Shown: one piece after another, positions 43,501 through 51,924 of the stretch
Numbering within the stretch: the stretch's first letter is position 1
Layout of the letters: each line of letters begins with the position of its first letter
Notes under the pieces: generated by a model
Told to the model about the DNA's origin: nothing
Databases searched by the model: none
The model's input: only the letters and a program-made list of their open reading frames with translations
Program-made: the position numbers and the translations under genes
DNA from: CAZSSH01 sp964609825
Lineage (GTDB): Bacteria > Verrucomicrobiota > Lentisphaeria > Victivallales > Victivallaceae
Length of the DNA stretch: 64,000 bases
Direction: 5' to 3'
NCBI GenBank assembly: GCA_964609825.1
Contig: CAZSSH010000008.1
Location: 84,143 to 148,142, forward strand

Positions 43501-44862
43501 TTATTCATACCTTAAAGCATCAATCGGGTCCATCCGGGAGGCTTTCCATGCGGGGTAAAAGCCGAAGATCAGGCCGACCACCACCGACACCGTCACCGCC
43601 GCCAAAATCGACTCGGTACTCGTTTCCACCGGCCAGTGGGCATAATGTTTGACAAGCCACCCCGCCCCGCAGCCGATGGCGATCCCGAGACCGCCCCCGG
43701 CCAGGCACAAGACCACCGCCTCGATCAAAAATTGGCGTAAAATATCACGCGCGCGCGCCCCCACCGCCATCCGGAGGCCGATTTCGCGCGTCCGCTCGGT
43801 CACCGAGACGAGCATGATATTCATGATCCCCACCCCGCCCACAATCAATGAAATCAGAGCGACCCCGAGCAATAAATTGGTCATCAAAAGCGAGGTTTGA
43901 TTGAGCATGCTCATAAAGTCGGCCGAGTTGCGGATGTGAAAGTCGTCGTCGTCCAGCGGCTTCAGGTGATGGCGCTCGCGCAACAACCGGGAAACTTCTT
44001 TGACCGAGTCGGCGACTTTTTCGCTCGACACGGCGGCAAAGACGATCTGATTGATTTGAGTAAAGCGCGGGTAGTAGAGCTTGTCTTTGCGAACACTGGT
44101 GTCCTGCTCCGGGTACAAGGCGACGCCGCTCACCGCAAAGCGGTCGCCGGGGTTGCTCGAAACCGTGCTCGCCGTGCTGCTGGCCGTCCCTGTTTTGAGC
44201 CCGGTAATGCGCATTTGCAAGGTCGTCCAAGGGGTCAAGACGACATCATCCTCGTCCATCCCCATCATATTGGCGCCTTTGCTTTTAAGGACGCCGATGA
44301 CCTCAAAGGTGACCTCATTGAGCCGTAGCTCGCAGCCGATCGGCGAAGCATTGTCAAAGACTTCGCGCACTACGGTCGAGCCCACCAGACACACCCGCGC
44401 ATTGTTTTCCACCTCCTCGGGGGTGAAGCAGCGCCCCTCGGCGACCGACCAGTTGCGCACACTCAAATAAGGGGGAGCCACGCCGTACATATTGGCGGGC
44501 TCCCAGTTGACATTGCCATAGACCACCCGGATGCCGGTCCCGCGCACCACCGGCGACGAAGCGCCGACACTCGGGCACTCGGTCGCAATCGCGGCCGCGT
44601 CGCCGGGCGTCAGCGTAATCGCGCTCCCCGCCCCCTGCCGGGCGGAGCCGGGGGGCTGCATGCTGCCGGGCATGATCATGACCGAATTGGCCCCCATTTT
44701 TTCGATCGAGGCGCGAATCGAATTTTTGGAGCCCTTGCCGATGGCCATCATGGTAATCACCGAGGCGATGCCGATGACAATGCCGAGCATGGTCAAAATC
44801 GTCCGCGTCGGATTTTTGGCCAGAGAGCTCAAGGAAGTACTGACAGTGGCGACAAATTTCAT
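43501..44862 (-). CDS. MacB-type ABC transporter permease (no ATPase domain)
   Basis: 453 residues from the ATG at 44862 (MKFVATVSTSLSSLAKNPTR). A longer open frame upstream is rejected because it runs into the adjacent adaptor gene. One membrane helix near 20-45 ('TILTMLGIVIGIASVITMMA') is followed by a periplasmic MacB_PCD domain ('SGVALYPEQDTS', 'VCLVGSTVVREVF'). Three helices lie at the C-terminus with the FtsX signature 'GGVGIMNIMLVSVTERTREIGLRMAVGA' near 340-367. MacB itself carries an N-terminal ATPase; here it is missing and no ABC ATPase gene is next door. The operon order is TetR, adaptor, permease, so an efflux role needs an ATPase made elsewhere. Confidence 0.9.
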   Translation of the reverse strand: MKFVATVSTSLSSLAKNPTRTILTMLGIVIGIASVITMMAIGKGSKNSIRASIEKMGANSVMIMPGSMQPPGSARQGAGSAITLTPGDAAAIATECPSVGASSPVVRGTGIRVVYGNVNWEPANMYGVAPPYLSVRNWSVAEGRCFTPEEVENNARVCLVGSTVVREVFDNASPIGCELRLNEVTFEVIGVLKSKGANMMGMDEDDVVLTPWTTLQMRITGLKTGTASSTASTVSSNPGDRFAVSGVALYPEQDTSVRKDKLYYPRFTQINQIVFAAVSSEKVADSVKEVSRLLRERHHLKPLDDDDFHIRNSADFMSMLNQTSLLMTNLLLGVALISLIVGGVGIMNIMLVSVTERTREIGLRMAVGARARDILRQFLIEAVVLCLAGGGLGIAIGCGAGWLVKHYAHWPVETSTESILAAVTVSVVVGLIFGFYPAWKASRMDPIDALRYE

Positions 44863-44875
44863 GATAAAAGTGTCC

Positions 44876-46231
44876 CTATTTGGCGGCATCGCCGCTTTTT
44901 TGCAGCCGTTCGCGCTGTCCGGCCGAGCCGGAGGACTGCATTTTGGGCAGCTTGGGCATAAACGGGTTTTGGGTATCACCGGAGCTTGCAGCGCTGCCTA
45001 CGGTCACCGGAGCGGCGGCGTTGCCGGTGTCGATCTTAACGGCGATCCGGTCATTTTCGTGCAATTCATCGGTAATGATCTCGGTATAGGCACCGCTCCC
45101 CAAGCCGGTTTTGACTTTGACGGGGCGCAGCAATTTATCTTGCCCGACCCAAAGCACCGCCTCCCCCGCCGCCGTCTCGGGAGCCGGAGCGGCCAGCAAC
45201 CCGGCTGGCGGCGCAAGCCTCAACGCGGTGGTCGGCACTGACAGCACCTGGCGGCGCGCGGCCAAAATAAATTTGACGTTGGCGGTCAAATAGGGCAAAA
45301 GTTTGCCGTCGTCATTGGGGGCATTGACTTCGACGATATAAGTTACCACGTTGGACGACAAGGTTGCATTCATCCGCACCCGAAAGACTTCGCCGGGGAA
45401 TTTTTTGCCCGGATATGCGTCACAGGTGAACTCAACCGGCATACCCGACTTGATGTTGCCGATATCGGCCTCGTTGACCGACACCCAGATTTGCATGCGC
45501 TTGAAATCGGTGGCAACCAAAAAAATGCTCGACGCCGTCTGGTTGGAAACCACGGTTTGACCGATGCTGACACGGCGGTCGATGACGATGCCGTCCACCG
45601 GCGAGGTGATCTGACAGTACTCGACGTTGCGCGTCGCTTTGACGAGCGACGCCTCGGCAATCGACAGAGAGGCCTTGGCCTGAGCCAACTGGGCTTTGGC
45701 TTTGGAGCCTTGCGCCAAAGCGGAGTAATAGGCGGCCTCGTTGGTATCATAGTCGCTCTTGGACATTGAGCCTTGTTTGATCAATTGCTGCGCCCGCTCA
45801 AAATTGTTTTTGGCCAGTACCAGATTGGCGCCGGCCTCCTGAATGGCGGCTTGGGCGGTCAAAATCGAGGCCTCGGCCTGCTCCTTGGCGGCCTGTGACT
45901 GCTGAAGCTCGGCTTTGTAAATCACATCGTCGATCTGCGCCATGACCATGCCGCGCTGTACCGTGGAGCCGTAGTCGATGGTTTTGCCGTTGGCGTCTTT
46001 GCCGAAGGCCATGATTTTGCCGTTGACCTGAGCGCCGACGTTGATCAACTCCTGCGGCTCCACCGTGCCGATGGCGGAGATCGACCGCACGATGTCGCGT
46101 TTGGCAAGCGCCTCGCTGACGATTTGATACGACACTTTTTGCGGACTGCGGCCAAAGTACCAAACGGCGGCGGCCGCCGCGGTAAGGATAAGCAAACCGA
46201 TGACCGAAAAGAGTTTCCAATGTTTTTTCAT
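44876..46231 (-). CDS. Membrane-fusion (MacA/HlyD-type) periplasmic adaptor
   Basis: 451 residues from the ATG at 46231 (MKKHWKLFSVIGLLILTAAA). The longer reading upstream overlaps the TetR gene and is rejected. An N-terminal membrane anchor lies at about 8-27. The barrel-sandwich part ('EPQELINVGAQVNGKIMAFG', 'VDGIVIDRRVSIGQTVVSNQ') is split by a long coiled-coil hairpin rich in Ala, Gln, Glu and Lys (about 95-185). The MacA-like beta domains follow ('VSVNEADIGNIKSGMPVEFT'). The tail has a Ser/Gly/Pro-rich segment with 'RLQKSGDAAK'. It works with the permease encoded 13 bp downstream to bridge to an outer-membrane channel, which is not encoded here. Confidence 0.9.
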   Translation of the reverse strand: MKKHWKLFSVIGLLILTAAAAAVWYFGRSPQKVSYQIVSEALAKRDIVRSISAIGTVEPQELINVGAQVNGKIMAFGKDANGKTIDYGSTVQRGMVMAQIDDVIYKAELQQSQAAKEQAEASILTAQAAIQEAGANLVLAKNNFERAQQLIKQGSMSKSDYDTNEAAYYSALAQGSKAKAQLAQAKASLSIAEASLVKATRNVEYCQITSPVDGIVIDRRVSIGQTVVSNQTASSIFLVATDFKRMQIWVSVNEADIGNIKSGMPVEFTCDAYPGKKFPGEVFRVRMNATLSSNVVTYIVEVNAPNDDGKLLPYLTANVKFILAARRQVLSVPTTALRLAPPAGLLAAPAPETAAGEAVLWVGQDKLLRPVKVKTGLGSGAYTEIITDELHENDRIAVKIDTGNAAAPVTVGSAASSGDTQNPFMPKLPKMQSSGSAGQRERLQKSGDAAK

Positions 46232-46241
46232 AAATGCAACC

Positions 46242-46832
46242 TTATTTTTGGACGGCGCGGAGCCACAGCGCAAATACCGGCGCGGCGTCCGCATCAAAAT
46301 TTTCAAATATGGAGCGCATGCAGAGTTGATGCAAGGCGCCGGTCAACAGCGTCAGTGCCGCGTTGATATCGACTTGCCCAAACTCGCCCGCGGCAATCCC
46401 CGACTCGATCACGGCAGCATAAATTTGGTCGCGCTCGTGGTGAAAGTGCTTGGGACAAGGCGTCTTTTTTTTGCCCGGCGGCGGCAGATTTTGCATAAAC
46501 ACCCGGTGCAACTCGCGCTGGCTGACAAAATGGCCGACTTCAAACTGCGCCATTTCGCGCAACCGCGCCGCCGCACTCTTTTTGGCGTTGGCCATCGCCG
46601 AAAGCCTGACATTCAAGGCGGCAAACCCGGCCTCGATGATCGAGTGGGCGATCGCCTCTTTGTTTTTAAAGTAATTGTATAATACCCCGCGCGACACCCC
46701 GGCTTTTTCAGCAATGCGCTCGGTGGTAAAGGCGCTCCAGCCAAACTCGCGAATGAGCTCGATGCCGGATTGGTGAATGTTGGCGCGCACGGTTTCGGAG
46801 ATCAACTCCCGCATTTTTTCCGGGTATTTCAT
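46242..46832 (-). CDS. TetR-family regulator
   Basis: 196 residues. An N-terminal helix-turn-helix reads 'LIREFGWSAFTTERIAEKAG' and 'VSRGVLYNYFKNKEAIAHSI' (about 22-62), typical of TetR. The ligand domain is variable, as expected. It is the first gene of the adaptor-permease operon, 10 bp before the adaptor, and probably represses its own promoter (46868-46895). 'CMRSIFENFDADAAPVFALW' at the end fits the last helices of the family. The inducer is unknown, presumably a compound exported by the pump. Confidence 0.88.
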   Translation of the reverse strand: MKYPEKMRELISETVRANIHQSGIELIREFGWSAFTTERIAEKAGVSRGVLYNYFKNKEAIAHSIIEAGFAALNVRLSAMANAKKSAAARLREMAQFEVGHFVSQRELHRVFMQNLPPPGKKKTPCPKHFHHERDQIYAAVIESGIAAGEFGQVDINAALTLLTGALHQLCMRSIFENFDADAAPVFALWLRAVQK

Positions 46833-46867
46833 TCGGCAAAGATCCTCAATGGTTTATTTATGTCATC

Positions 46868-46895
46868 AATATAACACGATCGGTATAAAAATCAA
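46868..46895 (-). promoter_or_regulatory. Promoter of the efflux operon with CGATCG-centred repeat
   Basis: Minus strand TTGATT (46890-46895), 16 bp, TATATT (46868-46873). The spacer contains CGATCG with imperfect flanking symmetry (TATAC..GTTATA), a likely TetR operator. Confidence 0.5.
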
Positions 46896-46989
46896 GCTGT
46901 TTTTATGGTGACAGTATGTTTTCATAAAAATATTTCGGTTTTCCATAGCAAAAAACCGGGATTTTCCTGATTTAAAGCTCTTTTTATGA

Positions 46990-47017
46990 TTGATTTTACA
47001 TCAATAAATGCTATATT
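46990..47017 (+). promoter_or_regulatory. Promoter upstream of the small exported protein and secA
   Basis: TTGATT (46990-46995), 16 bp, TATATT (47012-47017) with upstream TG (TGCTATATT). A start near 47024 excludes the in-frame ATG at 46986. Confidence 0.6.
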
Positions 47018-47054
47018 GGTAATATCCCATGCACCCGAACCGGAGAAACCATTG

Positions 47055-47522
47055 ATGAAACAAACGATGCAGCAAATCATGATTGCCAATTTGATGTTGC
47101 TCTGCTGTTGCGCCGTTTTTTCCACCCCGGTTGGCGCGGGCGGTATTGCCGAGGAGCGGACGGCGGCGCAAACTTGGCAGCTTTTTTCCGATGTTTTGGC
47201 ACAAAAAGGTACCGCTCCGGCACAATGGCAGCGGCGCGACCGAGAAACCGAAGACGTTGTCATCAATTTCTCGTCCGACGAAATCGAGCGGCTGCTGAAC
47301 CAATTGCGCGCCAACCTCAATTTGCGGCCCGGAAAACCGGTCAAAGCGCCCAAAACCTTATTTTATCTCACCATCTCCTTGGAGACGCCCCCAAAGACCG
47401 CCGCCCTCGCGGCATTGCCCTCCGGGGAGCATAAATTTACCGTCGGCGACCGGCGGTTTGCCGCGGCATCCAATTACTTTTTGCAACCCGTCCGCGCCGG
47501 ACCGGGGTTATGGCTTGTTTGA
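47055..47522 (+). CDS. Small exported protein of unknown function upstream of secA
   Basis: 155 residues from the ATG at 47055, preceded by CGGAGAAACC. A Cys-rich signal peptide (MKQTMQQIMIANLMLLCCCAVFSTPVGA) has no clear lipobox Cys after the cut, so it is probably soluble in the periplasm. The mature part is mixed: a helix 'TAAQTWQLFSDVLAQKG', an acidic stretch 'RETEDVVINFSSDEIERLLN', and Pro/Ala-rich loops ending 'NYFLQPVRAGPGLWLV'. I recognise no family. It is on the same strand as secA, 131 bp upstream. No separate secA promoter or terminator is obvious, so co-transcription is possible, but secretion-linked function is not supported by its sequence. Confidence 0.6.
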   Translation: MKQTMQQIMIANLMLLCCCAVFSTPVGAGGIAEERTAAQTWQLFSDVLAQKGTAPAQWQRRDRETEDVVINFSSDEIERLLNQLRANLNLRPGKPVKAPKTLFYLTISLETPPKTAALAALPSGEHKFTVGDRRFAAASNYFLQPVRAGPGLWLV

Positions 47523-47653
47523 GTTTTTTTCGATCACGATTTTACCCAACCAAACCATCAGACAAAGCGACCGGACTCTGCCGGATGCAAGCACTTATTT
47601 GCGCCGGAGGCCGGGGAAAAAGTATTTTCTTTGTCTGCCGAAAGGATTGAACA

Positions 47654-50407
47654 ATGTCTTTTACCGATTATTTAGCCCGTTTTTTCAGCAAAACCGCCTC
47701 CGAGCGGCGTTTGCGCAAGCTTCGCTCGACCGTGCGTGAGATCAACCGCCTCGAGGAGGAGTATCAAAAGCTCTCCGACGTTGAGCTCAGGGCCAAAACC
47801 GCCGATTTTCAGGCCCGCGCCGCCGCCGGCGAGAGCTTGGACCACTTGCTTCCCGAGGCCTTTGCCGCCGTCAAAAACGCCTGCCGCCGGATGCTCGGGC
47901 GCACGGTCAAAGTCTGCGGCCTTGACATCACCTGGGACATGGTTCCCTACGATGTCCAGCTCTACGCCGGGATCGTCCTGCATGAACACGGCATTGCCGA
48001 AATGGCCACCGGCGAGGGCAAAACGCTGGCCGCCGCGATGCCCTTGTACCTCAATGCGTTGGCGGGCAAAGGGGCCCACCTCGTCACCGTCAACGATTAT
48101 CTGGCGCGCCGCGACTCCGACTGGATCGGCGAAATCTACCGCTCTTTGGGGTTGACCGTCGGCTGCATCCAAACCGGGCAAAATCCGGCCGAGCGCCGTC
48201 AGGCGTATCAATGCGACATTACCTACGGGACCAACAGCGAGTTCGGCTTTGATTATCTGCGCGACAACGGGATTGCCCACAGCATCGACGAGCTCGTCCA
48301 GCGCGAGCTCTTTTTTGCGATCATTGACGAAATCGACAGCGTCCTCATCGACGAGGCGCGTACGCCCTTAATCATCGCCGGTGCCCGCGAAATCCCCCAT
48401 AACCAATACGACAACAAACTGGGCGACGTGCGTCAGCTCATCGACATTCAGCGCCGGAGCGCGGGCAAAATTTTGGCAGAAATCGAACCCATGCTGCACG
48501 AAAATTTTGAAAACGAAGAGTGCCTCAAAAAGCTGCTTCTTGTCCGTTTGGGAATGCCGTTGCACCCCCAGCTGCGCAAAATCTTGGAAAACAGCGAAAT
48601 CCGCGAAAAACTCGACCGCTTTGAGGAGAAAATGCTTGCCGCCACGGCCGCGAGCGAGCTCTCCGAGCTCAAAAATCGGCTCTACTTTGTGGTGGATGAG
48701 AAACGCCGGATGGTCGAAGTCACCGACCGCGGCCACGAGTATCTGTCGCAAAATCACAAAAACTTTTTTATCCTCCCCGATAAAAAAGAGCGCATCCAAG
48801 TCATCGAGAGCGATCACACGCTCTCCGAGAGTGACAAACGCAGCCAAATCAAGGACTTTAACAGCAAATATTTGCAGCAAATTGACGACATTCACAGCTT
48901 TACCCAATTGATGCAGGCCTACTGTTTGTTTGAAAAGGACATCCATTACGTCGTCGCCGAGGGCAAAATCGTCATCGTTGACGAGCACACCGGCCGCGCC
49001 ATGCCGGGACGGCGCTTCAGCAACGGGCTCCACCAGGCATTGGAGGCCAAGGAAAACGTCAAAATCGAGCCCGAGGACATGACTTACGCCTCCATCACCC
49101 AGCAAAATTATTTCCGGCTCTATCAAAAACTGGCCGGGATGACGGGGACGGCGGCCACCGAGGCCCCGGAGTTTGCCAAAATCTACCGGCTTGACGTCAT
49201 CCAGATCCCGACCAACAAGCCGGTCAACCGCCGGCAAAACAACGATCTCGTTTTTAAGACCAAGCGCGAAAAACTCAACGCTATCGCCGAGGAAGTCGCC
49301 GAACGCCATCAAAAAGGCCAGCCGGTTCTCTTAGGGACGCCCTCGGTGGAAGACTCCGAGATGCTGAGCCGGATTTTAAAACGCAACAAGATACCGCACC
49401 AGCTTTTGAATGCCAAACAAAATTTGCAGGAAGCCGAAATCGTGGCCCGTGCCGGTCAAAAAGGAACGGTGACGATCGCCACCAATATGGCCGGACGCGG
49501 AACTGATATCAAGCTCGGGCCCGGCGTCGCCGAGCTGGGCGGACTGTTGGTAATCGGGAGCTCGCGCCATGACGCAAGGCGCATCGACTTGCAGCTTGAG
49601 GGCCGCTCCTCGCGTCAGGGTGACCCCGGAGAATCGCAGTTTTATGTCTCGCTGGAGGATGAATTCATGCGCCTCTTCGGCCCCGAAACCGTCGTCAAAA
49701 TCTTTGCCAAAGTCGCCCCCTCCTACGGCGAAGCCTTGTCGCACCCGGAGCTTGACCGCTACATCAAAAACGCGCAAAAGAAGCTTGAGATGAAGCACTT
49801 CTCCATGCGCAAACACACCTTGGATTATGACGATGTGATGAATATCCAGCGCAAAGTCATCTACGCCTGGCGCCGCCGGATACTGGAAAAAGACGAGCAA
49901 AAAGTCTTGACCGAAATGCTGGCGCGCCGGGCACGGACGCTGGTTGAGCTCGCCGCCGCGCCGCGCCAAAGCGACGGCGCGACCGACTACTCGTTTGACA
50001 AAAAGATGCTCCGTGACATGCTCCTGGAGGAGACCGGGATTGACTTTGCCGTCAATGAAGACACTCCGATCCGCCGCGCCAAAGACCGCGACAAACTGGT
50101 CGATGACATCACCGCCGTATTGGAGGAGTCGGCCAAGCAAAAACTGGCACATCTCGAAGTTGCCTGGCAGACGGTACTGCTGCGCTGGCTGTTGCTCGAT
50201 GCGTTGGACCGCAAATGGGTGGATCACCTCAATACGATGGAGTTTCTGACCGATCAGGTGTATCTCGTAAGCTACGCCCAACGCGACCCTCTGGTCGAGT
50301 ACAAAAAAGAAGCTTATCAGCAGTTTGAGCAACTCTTGGACAATGTCGCCGATCAGGTCGTCGGCAACTTTTTCCGCCAGGACCTGACCCAAAAAATAAA
50401 GGCATAA
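47654..50407 (+). CDS. secA: Protein translocase ATPase SecA
   Basis: 917 residues, AAAGGA before the ATG. Walker A is MATGEGKTLA (about 117-126) and Walker B is 'FFAIIDEIDSVLIDEARTPL' (about 219-238). The second motor domain has 'VTIATNMAGRGTDIKLGPGV'. The preprotein cross-linking domain, scaffold helix ('MTYASITQQNYFRLY', 'GMTGTA') and helical wing are all in place. The protein ends 'VVGNFFRQDLTQKIKA' and lacks the C-terminal zinc/SecB-binding C-x-C-x(8)-C-H/C motif of longer SecA proteins. It also carries a spacer between the DEAD motif and the cross-linking domain ('IDIQRRSAGKILAEIEPMLH...'). The antiporter gene starts one base after its stop. Confidence 0.97.
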   Translation: MSFTDYLARFFSKTASERRLRKLRSTVREINRLEEEYQKLSDVELRAKTADFQARAAAGESLDHLLPEAFAAVKNACRRMLGRTVKVCGLDITWDMVPYDVQLYAGIVLHEHGIAEMATGEGKTLAAAMPLYLNALAGKGAHLVTVNDYLARRDSDWIGEIYRSLGLTVGCIQTGQNPAERRQAYQCDITYGTNSEFGFDYLRDNGIAHSIDELVQRELFFAIIDEIDSVLIDEARTPLIIAGAREIPHNQYDNKLGDVRQLIDIQRRSAGKILAEIEPMLHENFENEECLKKLLLVRLGMPLHPQLRKILENSEIREKLDRFEEKMLAATAASELSELKNRLYFVVDEKRRMVEVTDRGHEYLSQNHKNFFILPDKKERIQVIESDHTLSESDKRSQIKDFNSKYLQQIDDIHSFTQLMQAYCLFEKDIHYVVAEGKIVIVDEHTGRAMPGRRFSNGLHQALEAKENVKIEPEDMTYASITQQNYFRLYQKLAGMTGTAATEAPEFAKIYRLDVIQIPTNKPVNRRQNNDLVFKTKREKLNAIAEEVAERHQKGQPVLLGTPSVEDSEMLSRILKRNKIPHQLLNAKQNLQEAEIVARAGQKGTVTIATNMAGRGTDIKLGPGVAELGGLLVIGSSRHDARRIDLQLEGRSSRQGDPGESQFYVSLEDEFMRLFGPETVVKIFAKVAPSYGEALSHPELDRYIKNAQKKLEMKHFSMRKHTLDYDDVMNIQRKVIYAWRRRILEKDEQKVLTEMLARRARTLVELAAAPRQSDGATDYSFDKKMLRDMLLEETGIDFAVNEDTPIRRAKDRDKLVDDITAVLEESAKQKLAHLEVAWQTVLLRWLLLDALDRKWVDHLNTMEFLTDQVYLVSYAQRDPLVEYKKEAYQQFEQLLDNVADQVVGNFFRQDLTQKIKA

Positions 50408-50408
50408 A

Positions 50409-51923
50409 ATGGAGATGTATTCCGCCATTGCCGTCTTGACGGCACTTATTATGATTTGCGCTTGTATGAGCAAGGTTTCGTCATGGATCAAAATGCCGAC
50501 CTTGCTCGTTTTCCTCGGCGTCGGGATGCTGGCGGGGACCGAGGGGATCGGCAAGATCGACTTTGACAACGCGACGCAGGCCAACGTCATCGGCTCGATT
50601 GCGATGGCGTTTATCCTCTTTTCGGGGGGGTATGACACCTCATTTAAAAGCGTCAAGCGGGTCCTCGGGTACGGCGGATTGCTCTCAAGTCTGGGGGTGT
50701 TTTTCACCGCCTTGTTTGTGGGATTCTTTGCCTGGTTCTTTCTGGGAAAATGTTACCCCGAGCTCAAGGTGTCGCTGTCATGGTGTCTGTTGCTGGGCTC
50801 GGTAATCTCCTCGACCGATGCCGCCGCTGTCTTTGCCATTTTGCGCGGGCGCGGCGTGAGTTTAAAGGGCGATATGAAACCCCTCCTTGAGTTTGAGTCG
50901 GGGAGCAACGACCCGATGGCCGCCTTTTTGACCATCTTTATGCTGGGCGTTTTGACGCAGGAGCAAGCGACCGGTCAAGTGATGGCGCTGAGCGGCTACT
51001 GGGGCATTTTGCCGACATTTTTGCTCAAAATGTCGCTCGGGATTCTCTTTGGCTACGGCTTTGCGCGGCTGGCGGCGTGGATCTTTAACAAGATTGATCT
51101 CGAGTACGACGGGCTCTACTATGTGATCGGCTTTGCGGTCTGCCTTTTGGTCTTTTCGCTCACCGAGCTTTGTCAGGGCAACGGTTTTATGGCGGTTTAC
51201 GTTGCCGGGATAACCATGGGCAATTTAAACTTCGTCTACCGCAACGGCATCGGACGCTTTTACGATGGAATCGCCTGGCTGATGCAAATCGTACTCTTTG
51301 CGATGCTGGGACTCTTGTCCTTTCCGTCGCAAATCTGGGAAGCCAAGTGGATCGGACTGGCCATAGCGGGATTTTTGATGCTGATCGCCCGGCCGCTGGC
51401 GGTGTTTCTCTGCATGGTTGGCCCAAGGTACAATGTCAAGGAGAAACTCTTTGTCTCCTGGGTGGGCTTGCGCGGCGGCGCGCCGATTATGCTGGCGACC
51501 TTTCCGTTGATGGCCGACATCGCCCATGCCGATATGATGTTTCACATCGTCTTTTTCATCGTCTTAAGTTCGGTGTTTTTGCAGGGCATGACGCTGATGC
51601 CGGCGGCCCGGCTGCTCAAGCTCGACTCGCCCTACAAAAGTTCGCCGCGCACCCCGCTGCAATTTGAGCACACCGGCAACATCAAAGAGGTGAGCGACGA
51701 GATCGAAGTACCCAAAAACTCCTTTGCCGCCGACAAGCCCATTTCCAAACTCGGGCTCCCCAAGGGCGCGCTGGTGCTCTTGATCCGGCGCAAGGACGGC
51801 TTTATTTTGCCGCAGGGCGACACCGTGGTGCTGGCGGGCGATTATATGCTTATTATGGGCAGCGCCCCGGTTCTCGCCGAGGTCAAAAAATTGATCAACG
51901 CCGAGGCCGGGGAGGACGACTGA
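50409..51923 (+). CDS. Potassium/proton antiporter (CvrA/NhaP2-type) with TrkA-C domain
   Basis: 504 residues with about twelve hydrophobic segments in the first 390. CPA1 hallmarks are 'MPTLLVFLGVGMLAGTEG' early on, 'SVISSTDAAAVFAILRGRGV' (about 134-153) and 'LLEFESGSNDPMAAFL' with the ion-binding Asp (about 160-175). A cytoplasmic RCK_C/TrkA-C domain closes the protein ('EIEVPKNSFAADKPISKLGL', 'GDYMLIMGSAPVLAEVKKLI'). The family exchanges K+ (or Na+) for protons. It begins one base after secA and is probably translationally coupled to it. It abuts the convergent LVIVD gene, with only one base between stops. Confidence 0.93.
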   Translation: MEMYSAIAVLTALIMICACMSKVSSWIKMPTLLVFLGVGMLAGTEGIGKIDFDNATQANVIGSIAMAFILFSGGYDTSFKSVKRVLGYGGLLSSLGVFFTALFVGFFAWFFLGKCYPELKVSLSWCLLLGSVISSTDAAAVFAILRGRGVSLKGDMKPLLEFESGSNDPMAAFLTIFMLGVLTQEQATGQVMALSGYWGILPTFLLKMSLGILFGYGFARLAAWIFNKIDLEYDGLYYVIGFAVCLLVFSLTELCQGNGFMAVYVAGITMGNLNFVYRNGIGRFYDGIAWLMQIVLFAMLGLLSFPSQIWEAKWIGLAIAGFLMLIARPLAVFLCMVGPRYNVKEKLFVSWVGLRGGAPIMLATFPLMADIAHADMMFHIVFFIVLSSVFLQGMTLMPAARLLKLDSPYKSSPRTPLQFEHTGNIKEVSDEIEVPKNSFAADKPISKLGLPKGALVLLIRRKDGFILPQGDTVVLAGDYMLIMGSAPVLAEVKKLINAEAGEDD

Positions 51924-51924
51924 G

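Noticed and set aside
44863..44979. N-terminal extension of the MacB-type permease
   Set aside because: It overlaps the end of the adaptor gene and is not hydrophobic or conserved; the family start is MKFVATV at 44862.
48368..50707. Long open frames antisense to secA (314 and 443 codons)
   Set aside because: They lie opposite a clear secA, have low-complexity compositions typical of antisense frames in GC-rich DNA, and show no family motif or ribosome site.
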